From positions 1,634,241 to 1,698,240 of the forward strand of contig NC_079417.1 of NCBI RefSeq assembly GCF_026213295.1: a stretch of 64,000 bases of DNA. The letters run 5' to 3'. The position numbers and the translations under genes are program-made. The notes below the pieces were generated by a model. That model was not told the origin of the DNA, made no database searches, and saw nothing but the letters and a program-made list of their open reading frames with translations. Source of the DNA: Gadus chalcogrammus. Its lineage: Eukaryota > Chordata > Actinopteri > Gadiformes > Gadidae. Positions 13,421 through 25,751 of the stretch are shown here, in pieces. Position 1 is the first letter of the stretch, and the number at the start of each line of letters is the position of its first letter.

Positions 13421-15124
13421 CAGCGTTCATATACCAATCATCTGTCAAAATCACCTGACAAGGCATCAAGTAAAACCCCAACACCTAATTGGTAACATGT
13501 GCTTCACACAACACCTCCCCCGCCATCCCCAACACCTCCCAGACCTTCCTCCAAGCCTCCGGGCCCACTTCCGGTTCCTTTCGCCGTGCGGGGCTCTGGG
13601 AGCAGGTGTCCAGTGGGCCGCCCGGTCCTCACACAGACCCGGACGACACAAGCGGCCTCTCTTTCTATCGCCGAGGGACGGCCAGACCGGGGGCCACACG
13701 AGTGACGCATCTTCTGAACGCCAGCCCTAAGGGACCGTCTGCGTGAGGTCAGAGACCCAGAGGGACGTCGCCCAACCCGACCCGGGGACGGGGGGACGAG
13801 GGGGTGTGGTGTGGGGGTCCCTGGGTCTGAAGCCCCCCTAAGCGGTCAGCGATGTCATTCACACACGGATGCAAGCTGATTTTAGTGTTTAAGATGCAAG
13901 ATCTTAGACACACCTAGAGAGTGGAAGCATTTTAACTTAGGTGTGATAATTGTGGACTGAAATCTAAATGTATCCGTTCGTCATTGAGACTTTCCCTGGT
14001 TAAATAAAGGTTTGATAAAAAATAAACAGGATGTTCGCGGATGTAAAGGTCCGATCTTTTTCAATTTGGAATGGTTCCACTGGTTTAAGCTAGCATGCTT
14101 GTGCCCTTAACTGGTTCTGGACCGGACCAGGACTGAGGTGCTTGTTTAGGAAATTATTCACGCAACTAATTGAACATAACAGGAAACAAGCGCCTAGAAA
14201 TAGCAATCTAAGGCTGAACAGCTGATAGCCTGCGTTAGCTTGTTGCCAAGGCGTTGTAGCCACACATGAGAGAACCCAGGGTGAGCGAGGCTCCCGCTGT
14301 CGTGAAGAATGACCTCCTCAGTAGAAGCAGAGGTGAGACACAGAGTTACAAGGAAAGGTAAATCGCCTCTCGTTTAAAATCTCAGCGATCATCCAGACGA
14401 ACGTGGCAAGGCAGTGGGAGTCGCGATGTCAGGTGATCAACACCATCAAACCAAGCGGGGGGAACGGGCCCACGACTAATGAACGACGTGTTATCACAGA
14501 ATAATGGTCCAACCCCCCCCCCCCCCCCCGCCCCATAGCGGCACGGGAGGGAACCACTGGGAGTCAACGCTGGTTTTAATGGCACACGGTTAAACCGGCT
14601 GCAGCCAGTTGGCCGGGAGCCCTGGCTGAGGGCCGTGTCTCCGACGGCAACCAGACGACCACTCTCCCCTCGCTCACTAGACGCTCACGAGACCCGTCTC
14701 AGAACCGGGGGACCCATCGCCGCCGCTCGCAACGTTCCACAGAAACACCCGAGCTGGAGAGCAGTTTGTAAATTCCAGCGCAGGCAAGTAAATCCACGGG
14801 TATTTGTGGTCTGAGCCGACCAGGACCGCCGTGCCAACCGCGGGTTTGACATCAGCCATCAACTTGTTCACAGCGCGAGGGCACGCCAACACGGTCCAGG
14901 CAGCGCTGACCCCCCGCCCATATAAGGCAGCGAAACGCGGAGGGAATGAAGGTTTTTATAACTCTGCCGCTGCGCTGCCAGGTCTGAAGGGGGCTAGCTT
15001 CAGAGCAGCGCGTCGGGTTTGAATCCCGTGTTCGTCGGCTCCGTTTGGCACCGCTGGGTTTGAGGGAGTGTGAGTGAACCCGTGTTGGGGTACTGTTCAA
15101 GGTGTTGAGGGACCACTCCATGCT

Positions 15125-15390
15125 ATTGGGGGCGTGAGGCTCAGGAGGTAGAGCAGGTTGGCTGGTCACCGGAAGGTTGCTAGTTCGATCCCCGGCTCCT
15201 CCTAGCTGAGTGTCGAGGTGTCCCTGAGCGAGACGCCTCACCCTGACTGCTCCTGACGAGCTGGCTGTCGCCCTGCATGGTTGACCCCGACCTCAATGTG
15301 TGCATGAATGGGTGAATGTTAGGCGATATTGTTAAGTGCTTTGAGTGGCCACAAAGCTCAGTAGAAACACAGTGCATTCACCATTTATAG
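15125..15390 (+). mobile_element. tRNA-derived SINE
   Basis: The head contains an A-box-like segment (GCTCAGGAGGTAGAGCAGG) and, about 30 bp later, a B-box-like segment (GGTTGCTAGTTCGATCCCC), the internal polymerase III promoter of a tRNA-derived SINE. The body has the phrases GTCCCTGAGCGAGACGC, GTGAATGGGTGAATG-like and GCTTTGAGTGGCC, which I recognise from a widespread teleost SINE. It is on the plus strand, antisense to fhod3. Confidence 0.8.
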
Positions 15391-16254
15391 GGGTACGATG
15401 AAATCATTCCACCTGTTTGGCTGGGCAGACAAGGTATCTAAGATGCCAAAATGGATGGACGCCATACTACCTTAACAACAGTCACACCTTACTCCAGGGC
15501 AGATGGTGGGACACGTAATGACTTCCTTAAGTACGACCTCTTGATTTAATGTCTATGAATAACAAATGATATTCTTGGTTTATTTATTAACGGTGCGTCC
15601 ACTAGAGTAGCCGACGTATTTAATAATCAATACCAAATGAAGAGCCAACAATGCATCTCTTTCATATAGAATAGGAACATGTGTTGGTTCATTGGATCAT
15701 TCAACAAAGGACAGATATAGAGTCCATATGGTGATGAATAGTTTTGATGTATTAAAGGTGCAGTATGAAGTAGCAAAGTGGGGATATTTTCCAACATTGC
15801 GTCTGGAGCGAGCTCGAAATACTAAATCTTGCATATTGTAACTCTTAGTGATTTGAAGCATAACATACAGACTTATGCTGCCAGAATGATTTGCTGTCTT
15901 TCCATCTTTTCATTCGTGTTCTACTTTAAGAAGTAATCCTGCAGAGAGCGAGCAGATATACCACGGCATCTGAAACTCATCCAGCTAAACCAGCTAACAC
16001 TTGTTCAATCAGAGAGACACGCTAAACCAATCTCTCTCTAATAAAACAAGTCTCCAGCACTTGAGTTCTGAGTGATCAACTGGGTTTATTAATAACTAGT
16101 TCTTTGTTTTGTGGCTCCCAGCCGAACCAGCAGGGCAGAGAACATACAACACCTTCCCACTAAGACCATTTACCTTCGACTTCTGCACAGGGTATCCTGG
16201 CATTCAGCCACTCTTCAACCGACCAATAGAGAAACGATTCCACCAAGTGAACAG

Positions 16255-16965
16255 ACATAAGGGGTCGAAGGAAAACAAAGAGAGGGACAGACAGAAGGAC
16301 AGGAAGACAGACAGACAGAGATACTGTTAAAGAGACAGAAATACATAGATAGAAAAACAGCAGATAGCAGACAGGAAAGACAGCCAGACAGAGATGCTGT
16401 TAAAGCAATAGAAGAGACAGACAGAGATATCAGACAGACAGACATATCAGACGGATAGACATATCAGACAGACAAACAGCAATGTTGTCAGTCGGAAAGA
16501 CGGACAGCGATACTGTTGAAGCGATAGAAGAGAAAGACAGACATATCAGACAGACAGACATAACAGACAGAGAAACATAGAGCAGATAAAAAGACAGACA
16601 GACAGAGATACTGTTATGGCAATAGAAGAGATAGACAGACATATCAGACAGACAGACATATCAGACAGACCAACAGCGAGATGGGCAGACAGAAAGACAG
16701 ACAGAGATACTGTTAAAGCGATAGAAGAGACAGACAGACATATCAGACAGACATAACAGACAGAGAAACATTGAGCAGATAAAAAGACAGACAGACAGAG
16801 ATACTGTTAAAGCGATAGAAGAGATAGACAGACATATCAGACAGACAGACAGACAGAGAAACATTGAGCAGATAAAAAGACAGACAGACAGAGATACTGT
16901 TAAAGCGATAGAAGAGATAGACAGACATATCAGACAGACAGACAGACAGACAGACAGACAGCGGG
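16255..16965. repeat. GACA-rich tandem repeat with higher-order unit
   Basis: ACAGACAGACATATCAGACA-type tetranucleotide sequence with a recurring block (GAGATACTGTTAAAGCGATA, then AGAAGAGA) about every 110 bp, six to seven blocks. It ends about 40 bp before fhod3 exon 2. Confidence 0.92.
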
Positions 16966-17006
16966 CAGATAGCGAGCCAGAGAGGGGTGAGTGGGCGTGG
17001 TCCTAC

Positions 17007-17113
17007 CCTCCGTCCACCTGGAAGCCCTCCAGCTCGTCCCTCTGCTCGGCCAGGGTAGAGTCCAGGTCCAGGTAGCTCCCATTGTGGGACAGCTGGAGGG
17101 CGCAGTCATCAAG
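17007..17113 (-). CDS. fhod3: fhod3-like formin, exon 2
   Basis: A 107-bp minus-strand exon begins after acceptor GTCCCCAG and ends at a GTAGGA donor. It encodes LDDCALQLSHNGSYLDLDS then TLAEQRDELEGFQVDGG, matching the FHOD3 N-terminal region. Choosing the GTAGGA donor (not the GTGGAC a few bases earlier) makes the phase fit exon 3 and gives the family-like junction GG-RGKKHS. Together exons 1-3 cover roughly residues 1-112, within the N-terminal GTPase-binding domain of FHOD formins. Confidence 0.9.
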
Positions 17114-17410
17114 CTGGGGACAGAGAGAAGACGTTTTGATTACCTATATCACTGAGGGATCTCCTGTAACAGGACGGGAGGGGTTGGACTGATCGTAAGG
17201 TTCATATACGTCGATTCAATTCAATTAAATCACAGGTACAGTCCCAAAGGGCTTAACATTAGGCAACCCCTCTGACCCTAACACCCCAGTGAGTAAGAAA
17301 ACACTGGCATTAAAATGTTTGTAGATGGAGATTATTGCGTTTTTGTTTGGAAATGAAAAGCATCTTAACCATTGTACTGAAGTACACATAGTATATATTG
17401 AAGTGGGTGT

Positions 17411-17722
17411 AGGGCTGCTTGATTATGGGAAAAATCATAATCAGGATTATTTTGGTCAATATTGAAATCACGATTATTCAAACGATTATCTTTGAGTTTG
17501 AAAACATGTATTTATTCAGCATGTCTCTCCCAAAAAAATCTTTGGAACTGAGAACTTTGAAATTTCGCCTTGAAGAAATACACAAAATGGTCAAAAAGAG
17601 AATGTTCCAATCTAAAATAATGTACAGATATGTATCCAGCTGTTCTGCCCTTTCTATAAAACATAAAATAAAAAGAAAATAAAAAAGAAAACAAATCAAA
17701 ATTCGATTAATGGCCCAGCCCT
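17411..17722. mobile_element. hAT-like MITE with direct flanking repeats, 312 bp
   Basis: The element starts AGGGCTGCTTGATTATGG and ends in CATTAATCGAAT-complementary sequence and CAGCCCT, so the ends AGGGCTG/CAGCCCT are inverted. It is bounded by identical 10-base direct repeats AAGTGGGTGT (17401-17410 and 17723-17732). Start and body resemble the common teleost AGGGCTGCACGATTATGG family of hAT elements. Non-coding. Confidence 0.82.
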
Positions 17723-20194
17723 AAGTGGGTGTGACTCAAACAGATCAGGTAATCCTGACCCGAGGACTAGATAAGCTCTCCTTGGTGGCTCCTGTTGAGT
17801 TTGGCCCCTCACGGCCCCGGTCATGGGGTTACAAGCAAGAGCCCTTCATGCAGCTCCAGTTCAGCAGCCCACTCAACGGTGCTGCTCCCTCGTCTCGCAT
17901 CTCAGACTCAAGATCGGCCTCTCAAGTCGGATGGCCGACCGGCTCAAACCTGGGTGATTTCCCTCTCAAACTCTCTGAGACACTAACACATGGTGCCATG
18001 GCTTTAAGGACTCGGCGGTCAGATTAACCTATTTATACCCGATCCTGTTAGAGTCAGACCTCAGCAGACGGCAGGGCTGAGGACAGGAACCAGGGGGTCA
18101 GGAGTCTGGCCCTGGCCTTGGCTTTGTCCCCGGTGCGTGCACGGTCCCCAACGTGCACAGTGTCCCCTCCACGTGCACTGTGTCCCCTCATCCACGGGCA
18201 AGGTGTCCCCTTCACATGCACAGTCTACCCTAACGTGCACGTGTTTCCTAACGTGCACTGATCCAATGAGATCTTTTCTCCAGCTTTGTAATAATATTGT
18301 TTCACTATTGCGCTAGTATAGACCCAACTTTTTGCTAATTTAGGGCTATTATCGGGAAACATCAAACTCCCATAATCATTAGAATCGTAATGGCAGTGTT
18401 TTGTTAAATACTTTGGAAGCCGGGCTGGCGTCAGGCTCCATCTACTCGTGACTTGATTGAATCTGGTGGAGAAGCTGAGAAAGACATCAGTGCTCAGAAT
18501 GCTTTGATGTGTGTAATCGCTCTGCTTGTTCTACTCCACAGCACTCAGGGTCTCAAGGACTGAAGGGAAACATCTGCTGGGGAAGACAATCCTCGTTCTC
18601 TGGTCCCCAGGTCCGACTCGCTCCCTCGCCCTCCTGCCCGCTCTCTAACTTACCCCTCTGAGCACTAATTAACCCTCTTAGCAGTAACTAACCCCAGGAA
18701 CAAAAACACCTGGAGATCACAGCCCTGTGAGGTCATTGTAGAAGAAGCCAGTCTCATTCTTAACGCTTTCTCTTCTGTTTTTACGACACGTTTTGAACTA
18801 AAAGCACATTCTGATGACATGAAAGCCGGGCCCACTGAGCACGGATGCGGTCCGCACAGCCGAGGGGACGGCACGTCAGGCCGAGAGTGGAAGAGGACGC
18901 GGAACGAGCCCAAAGCCACAAGGGCGAGCCCGAGGGCGGGAGGGGTGTGGGAGCGCAGTGTCGGGCCAGACTAACGGAGAGGTTCAGATGGAGAAGCTCA
19001 TTAAGCCCAGGCATGAGAGCGGAGCGAGGTCCACCCGCTCCACGGCCGCCGAGACACCACAACCAAGGGAGGAGGAGCGGACTGGAGCCGGACGTCTGGC
19101 ACGAGCTCAGAGCGAGACGCTGCCGTCCGCTCTGAGCGTGGGGTGGATGGCGTCTGGGTCACACCGAGAGCCGCTGTAAAACAGGGTTGAGACGTTGTGT
19201 GAACCCTGTGTCAGGGCACTTGAGCCTGTAGTGCTGACCCTTAACGCCAAGGTCATGTTGGAACAGCCCCCCGTCTCGGTTCTCCTCTCCCGTCTGTCCC
19301 TGCGTCTGAGCGTTGTACCCACTTCCTGCCGTGTCACGGCCTGAAGTAAACAGCCACGTTAAACCCTGCAGCCGAGCTGGAACCAGTAATTAGACAAACG
19401 TTGATCCAAAGAAAGGCTTTTCCGGCGCACGGTTGGGACGAGTCCGTCTGCCAGTACCCAGCAGGGTACGCCTCTTATGAGCCGCGGCAAAGAGTCGATA
19501 GATCCAGATGTGTTCATTCACAAATCCATCCAATCACCCATCTGATCGTGGATCAATCCATCCAGACCTGGACCTAAAGGCTGCATCGTGGATGCTGGTT
19601 TCCTCTGCGTTCTGTAGCCTAACGTAGCCGATGTGACAGGGCTCCGCCTCTCCTCCAGCAGCAGTGTCCTGCAGACACCACATCGTCGACCGAGGAGGCT
19701 TCCTCCAGCGGCCCCGGAGCCCGGGCCAGAGGCGGCTCCGCGAGGGCCAAGTCCGGAGGAACCACCACAAGGTTCTGCTCACACACTGAGGTCTGGCCTC
19801 TGCCGCCGACCGGCATACTGTGGTCCTCTGGCCTGAGGAACTAAAAATAAACACCATGCAATTTTCAATTTCAGAACACTATCTCACTCCAAATATCTTC
19901 TGTGCGCCTCTGCGGAAGGTCAACCTCTCCTTCATTGTTGTTGGAGTAGGAGGCCGGTCATCATTGGTCTTTATTGGCAGTTCTGGTAAACGTATCGTTT
20001 GTTAAATCAGAGATACAGACGGTAAACATCTTTAAAGGATTAAAGTGAGAGTGTATTGTTATAAGTTGTGGCCTCATTCTAAGGCCCTCTTATTGGAGTA
20101 CACGGCACGCATGACAGAGCAACCACAAGCAGAACGTATGGATCCACGTCCTCCCAGCATGTGGTCGAGGCTATAACGATTTACTACAGCCAAG

Positions 20195-20326
<132 letters not shown>

Positions 20327-20819
20327 CAATCACACCACAGAACACTATGTCAGACCATGAGAGCCACAAGCCTACATAACAATGTGTAGAGGAATTCAGG
20401 AGTCCTTTGACAGGAATGATAGACAAACCTGTATTTTACAGCATTTAGCTGAACTTCTCATTATGGAACGCTGTAATTTCCTCTGAATATTTTGCAGGAA
20501 GGCATGGGTGCCAAAGAAGGCCCTCAGAAGCCCTTCAGACCAAGGGGACGTCCTGTGTCTCCTTCAGCCGGGCCACAACAGCTTCTAATGCATGACATCC
20601 AGTCCATTGTACTACAGAATCAGCAAGTGCTGTTTTACTTAATATTTCATACGCAGAGGTAAAAAAACATCTACGATAGCGGCCCTCACATCTGGGATCA
20701 GCAGTCTGTGTTGAAAGGACCATAACTCATTTATATTGAAGGGCTGAGTCAGAAAGAGCCTGGTCATAGTTTCCATCGAGAGAAGAGCAGCACACTATCT
20801 GTGGTCGAACTGCTGAGCT

Positions 20820-21860
20820 ATAGAAGACCTACACTGCATAGACTGTCAGTAAGCAGACATACACTGCATAGACAGTCAGTAAGCAGACATACACTGCATA
20901 TACAGTCAGTAAGTAGACCTACACTGCATAGACAGTCAGTAAGCAGACCTACACTGCATAGACAGTCAGTAAGCAGACCTACACTGCATAGACAGTCAGT
21001 AAGCAGACATACACTGCATAGACAGTCAGTAAGCAGACCTACACTGCATAGACAGTCAGTAAGCAGACCTATACTGCATAGACAGTCAGTAAGCAGACCC
21101 ACATTGCATAGCAGGTCAGTAAGTAGACCTTCACTGAATAGACAGTCAGTAAGTAGACATACACTGCATAGACAGTCAGTAAGCAGACCTACACTGCATA
21201 GACAGTCAGTAAGCAGACATACACTGCATAGACAGTCAGTAAGCAGACCTACACTGCATAGACAGTCAGTAAGCAGACCTACACTGCATAGACAGTCAGT
21301 AAGCAGACCCACATTGCATAGCAGGTCAGTAAGTAGACCTTCACTGAATAGACAGTCAGTAAGTAGACATACACTGCATAGCAGGTCAGTAAGCAGACCT
21401 ACACTGCATAGACAGTCAGTAAGTAGACCTTCACTGCATAGACAGTCAGTAAGCAGACCTACACTGCGTAGACAGTCAGTAAGTAGTCCTACACTAGACA
21501 GTCAGTAAACAGACCTACACTGCATAGACAGTCAGTAAGCAGACCTACACTGCATAGACAGTCAGTAAGTAGACATACACTGCATAGCAGGTCAGTAAGC
21601 AGACCTACACTGCATAGACAGTCAGTAAGTAGACCTTCACTGCATAGACAGTCAGTAAGCAGACCTACACTGCATAGACAGTCAGTAAGTAGTCCTACAC
21701 TAGACAGTCAGTAAGTAGACCTACACTGCATAGACAGTCAGTAAGTAGTCCTACACTAGACAGTCAGTAAGTAGACCTACACTGCATAGACAGTCAGTAA
21801 GCAGACCTACACTGCATAGACAGTCAGTAAGTAGACCTACACTGCATAGCAGGTCAGTAA
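20820..21860. repeat. 30-bp minisatellite, about 34 copies
   Basis: Very regular unit combining ACAGTCAGTAAGCAGACC and TACACTGCATAG. Since 30 is divisible by 3, one frame stays open for over 200 codons on each strand. Variant units (AGCAGG, TTCACTGAA, the shortened TCCTACACTAG) recur in blocks, indicating higher-order duplication. Confidence 0.97.
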
Positions 21861-21869
21861 TGGCAGAAA

Positions 21870-22280
21870 CAAGTCAGTACACTGTGATATGAGGAAATCA
21901 GTCGGTAGACTGTGACATGGCAGAACCAGTCGGTACACGGTGACATGACGAACCAGTCGGTGCACGGGGACATGGCAGAAACAGTCGGAGTACGTTGACA
22001 TGGCAGAAACCAGTCAGTACACGGTGACATGGCAGAAACCAGTCGGTACACGGTGACATGGCAGAAACCATTCAGTACACGGTGACATGGCAGAAACCAG
22101 TCAGTACACGGTGACATGGCAGAAACCAGTCGGTACACGGTGACATGGCAGAAACCAGTCGGTACACGGTGACATGGCAGAAACCAGTCGGAGCACGGGG
22201 ACATGGCAGAAACCAGTCAGTACACGGTGACATGGCAGAAACCAGTCGGAGCACGGTGACATGGCAGAAACCAGTCAGTT
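21870..22280. repeat. 29-bp minisatellite, about 14 copies
   Basis: Tandem unit GACATGGCAGAAACCAGTCG followed by GTACACGGT or GAGCACGGT. It adjoins the 30-bp minisatellite and shares the CAGTCAGTA motif, so one may have seeded the other. Confidence 0.95.
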
Positions 22281-22839
22281 CAACGTGGACGACCACCACT
22301 TTTGTTTTTGCTTTCCCAGATCTCCGATGAATCACCGGTGGGCTGACGAGCTCTGGAGGAGCTCAAGGAGACCTTGACCCCTGGGTTAGCGCTAGCAGCT
22401 AGCCGCTAGCCATGCAGCTGAGGAGACGGGTTTAGGGGACCAGACCCAGGGGACAGGGTTCAGGGGACTAGACCGTGACCCTGGCCCTTGGGACAGGGGA
22501 GTAGACCCTGGCCCTGGTCCTGGGTTCAGCTGACGGTTGCTGTGTCGGCCCCCAGGCCACCATGTGCAGCATGTCCTATTTATACCCGCCTAAACCAAGC
22601 TTCCTAAAACACCCGCTGACACGACCGAGCGGGGGGGCGGGGACGGGGGGGGGGGCGGGGGAAGGTGTCACACCACCGGCCGGTACGCCGAGCGGCCTGA
22701 AAGTGTATGTCCGTCCGTACGGCTCCTTCTCCCCGGAGCGAGCGCTGAACCACCCAGGCCCCATCACCTGGGGCCTCCTCCTCTACACTCAGAGCACCGC
22801 AAGCCTTTTGTCTGTTCATTCTGTCTGCTTTCCCCCCCT

Positions 22840-22881
<42 letters not shown>

Positions 22882-22939
22882 CTCTCTCCCTCTCCCCCCC
22901 TCTCTCTCTCTCTCTATCCTTCCCTCCCTCCCTCTATCT

Positions 22940-23015
<76 letters not shown>

Positions 23016-23065
23016 CCATCTCTCTCTGGTGGAAGGTTTGCCATCGCTTGCTGATCAAAGGGAGG

Positions 23066-23140
<75 letters not shown>
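22840..23140. repeat. (CT)n then (GA)n inverted simple repeats
   Basis: A polypyrimidine CT tract (clean part about 22940-23012) is followed after about 57 bp by a GA tract (23069-23138). The tracts are complementary and could form a hairpin or triplex-type structure. Confidence 0.95.
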
Positions 23141-23142
<2 letters not shown>

Positions 23143-23711
23143 AGCCATGCTCCTGGTACCCAGATCTTCCTGAGGTTGCTCTGTCTTTTTCCTCACCTTT
23201 AACAGTCTGTCCCAACCTATCAGGTGAGACGTGGTCTGTCTCGACCTATCAGGGGAGACGTGGTATTAACCTCCACCTTTAACAGTATATGCCTCAACCT
23301 ACCCCAATGCTCAAAAACAACAACATGTGAAAACTATTTATGAACAGAAACAATGTTGAGAAAACATATGTTGAACTGAAATTAATAAAATGATACATTC
23401 CACAGAACCACGCAAACACAACTCCACGCGGAGAGGACGGCAGAGCTTCTGGTGAACATTAATCCGCTCCACTGATTGATGGCTGATTACTGATTGACAT
23501 CCGGACCTCATTCTGGACCCCCCGCAGCGTCCCGCTCCCCCGAGCTGATATTAGCCTACTGTTACAGAAAGACTCGAGGGCCTACCCCATGCTGGGTGTA
23601 CCTTACTCTATTGTATCACATCAATGGGAAAGTGTCCTGTAATCAATAACAAAGTCCATCCCTTACTTTAGGTTAAACATTAGGTTTAATATTGTCAGGG
23701 GAGAAACATAC

Positions 23712-23876
23712 CTTGTGAGGGGCTTTGAGAAGCCGGTGAACTCCAGCGATCTGGTTGATCAGGGGAATCTCTTCCCTGAACGAGTACTGCGGAGGTCTGC
23801 TGGGCTCGGGGAAGCTGGTGCTGTTGAACGGATCGGTATCATCCAGGAACTGGACCCTGCACACTAGCGTGGCCAT
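23712..23876 (-). CDS. fhod3: fhod3-like formin, exon 1 (N-terminus)
   Basis: On the minus strand the exon starts at ATG (23876) and ends at a GTATGT donor. It encodes 55 residues beginning MATLVCRVQFLDDTDPFNST and ending RLLKAPHK. This matches the N-terminus of FHOD3 (formin homology 2 domain-containing 3), an actin-nucleating formin of muscle sarcomeres, and is clearly closer to it than to FHOD1. An in-frame upstream ATG exists, but MATL is the family start. The exon ends in phase 0 and joins the exon at 17007-17113, then 11278-11342. Only the GTPase-binding N-terminus is in the window; the FH3, FH1 and FH2 parts lie to the left. The gene is divergent from slc6a19, with about 1.9 kb between start codons. 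Confidence 0.92.
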
Positions 23877-24771
23877 GGTGCAGCCATGCAGCGCGACGCA
23901 CAACTAATAGAAACGAGTCGATGCGCCACGAAACCACAGAACGGTCTGCAGGAGGAGAGCGATCCAGAGGACACGTCTTCTTCAGCCCTGCGGTCCCTGA
24001 GACCTCCGAGACGGCTCCATTCCTAAAGAGGATTCCGGGGAATCATAGCCTACTTATGTCCACTTTGCTCACACCCATGGCTCTTCTTGTGAGGGATGCC
24101 TGTGAAATGTTTCGTTAAGTCCCGCACCGTCCCCTTTCGATTTGAGCAGGGCAGTATCCAATTCCATAAATATATAATATATATATGTGTATATATATAT
24201 ATCCAATACCCTTTCCAAAGGGATTACGGCGGTTCAGGTGCTGACGGGACTGCTGCACTGAGCAGATAATCTGTGAACGTGGGGATGAACCAAACGGCTT
24301 CCAGCGCCTCCTGAAGAGTGAGCGGCCAATGCTTCGTCAGGCTCCAGCCGGCTGGTCCTCTCCTCTGAGTAACATCGACCTCCAGTGGGCGAGGCGATGA
24401 GTGCCCTGGATAGAGACGAGGGGACGGTCAAACAGACCGATAATAACACAATTATTCACTCGTACGCGTTAATTCATATGAATATTAATGCTTTAACGAG
24501 GCATTCCCGTCATACATACATTATTGAATTCATGCATCCGTTCATAAATAAATAATAAGAAAATATACTCATATTAGTATTTTTTTAGTAGCTACTAAGT
24601 TTAGCAAAGAATTACTAATTACTAATGCACAAAAAATATATTTGATAAGAAAATATATTAATTTTAGCATATTAGAATGGTATTAGAGGAGGCTACTTTT
24701 TAAATGTATACGCGTGGATGTCTAACTAAACACAGTGAACAGGTGAAGCACAGTGAACATATTTTCCTTAA

Positions 24772-25507
24772 AGGTCCCATGGCATGAAAATCTCACTTTA
24801 TGAGGTTTGCAGCCTGCCGCCGGTTGCCTCGAGGCACCACCGCCACGAAGCACGGCAGCAGGCAGCGCGCGGTTCAGTCCGACAAAGTCGTTTGTGATTC
24901 ATAATATCGTCTGGAGGCGCACACAGCTTTTGGCCGTGATAATATGTATTATATGATATAGATATCTATGTATGATATTATTTAGATAGAGCACAAGGAC
25001 TGTGACGCGAGTGTACACTTCCTTGTTATTTGGATAACCGTTCTGCTGTTGTTGTTATGGCGCATAACATGTCGGACTCTTGTCTCTGGTGTTTCCACAA
25101 CGAGACTTGTAGTGGGGGTTACTCAGTCATGGTTGAGAATGAATTGGGGGAAAGGAACTTTTGCTTTGACTCCTCAAGTACATGAACCACGACATGGAGG
25201 AGAAAGGGATTGTCGGCCGCGAATGTCTCCCGCTTGAGCCCCGCTTCCCGCTGCCGAGGGACCACCGCCTTGGCGCAAGCTGCTCAGGGCCACACCCCCC
25301 CCCTCTTTGACCCGCCTCTCTCCTCCTCATTTGCATTAAAGCTACAGACACTGAAACGGCGCATTTGGGGAAAGCTCAATGTGCGACTGGCTCGGAGTGG
25401 CTGTAATTCTGCACCAAAGCGGAATTTCGGGAACGTCTACAAATACTGTGTTTGGGGCCGACTAATATCTATATTAAAGCATCCATAAAGTAGCATGCCA
25501 TGGGACC
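24772..25507. mobile_element. Inverted-repeat DNA element with TTAA flanks, 736 bp
   Basis: The left end AGGTCCCATGGCATG is matched by its exact reverse complement CATGCCATGGGACCT at the right end, and both sides are flanked by TTAA (24768-24771 and 25508-25511). TTAA duplication is the hallmark of piggyBac-type insertion. The ends are those of a very common teleost MITE. There is no transposase. Confidence 0.75.
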
Positions 25508-25558
25508 TTTAACGCCCCTAAAGTGAACTTATTTTCCTCAACTCCCCTTAACTTACCT

Positions 25559-25655
25559 CTTATCTGAATCGACAACACACCATAACATGCCAGAGATGTG
25601 CTTGGCGTCGTCACATTAACAGCTCTTATCAGCCCTCTGCTGCTTCTTCAGATAA
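25559..25655 (+). promoter_or_regulatory. Cluster of three GATA-type motifs upstream of slc6a19
   Basis: TTATCT (25559-25564), TTATCA (25626-25631) and AGATAA (25650-25655) are WGATAR motifs or complements within about 190 bp upstream of the slc6a19 ATG. GATA factors act in intestinal and renal epithelium, where slc6a19 is normally expressed. The match is short, and function is inference. Confidence 0.3.
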
Positions 25656-25751
25656 CAGCACGTTGGTTTCCTCCTTCCTGTCCATAAGTTCAGCGCACAT
25701 AAAGCCGCTCACAGGTAGATCCACCCACAGAGCTGCCCAGACCTCCTCACC

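Larger units (their letters stand above)
23877..25751. other. Divergent intergenic region fhod3/slc6a19
   Basis: The two genes are transcribed away from each other across 1.9 kb, so promoters for both should lie here. I see no clear TATA box. A TTAA-flanked inverted-repeat element fills 24772-25507, leaving only about 245 bp of non-element sequence before the slc6a19 start codon. AT-rich sequence with TATATA tracts lies at 24165-24205. Confidence 0.75.

Noticed and set aside
15125..15195. Possible tRNA gene
   Set aside because: A- and B-box-like segments are present, but the cloverleaf cannot be completed and the sequence continues into a typical SINE body.
20801..21508. Long open frames (235 aa) over the 30-bp repeat, superficially CRISPR-like
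   Set aside because: Units are tandem with no unique spacers, 30 is divisible by 3 so a frame stays open, and the host is a eukaryote. It is a minisatellite.
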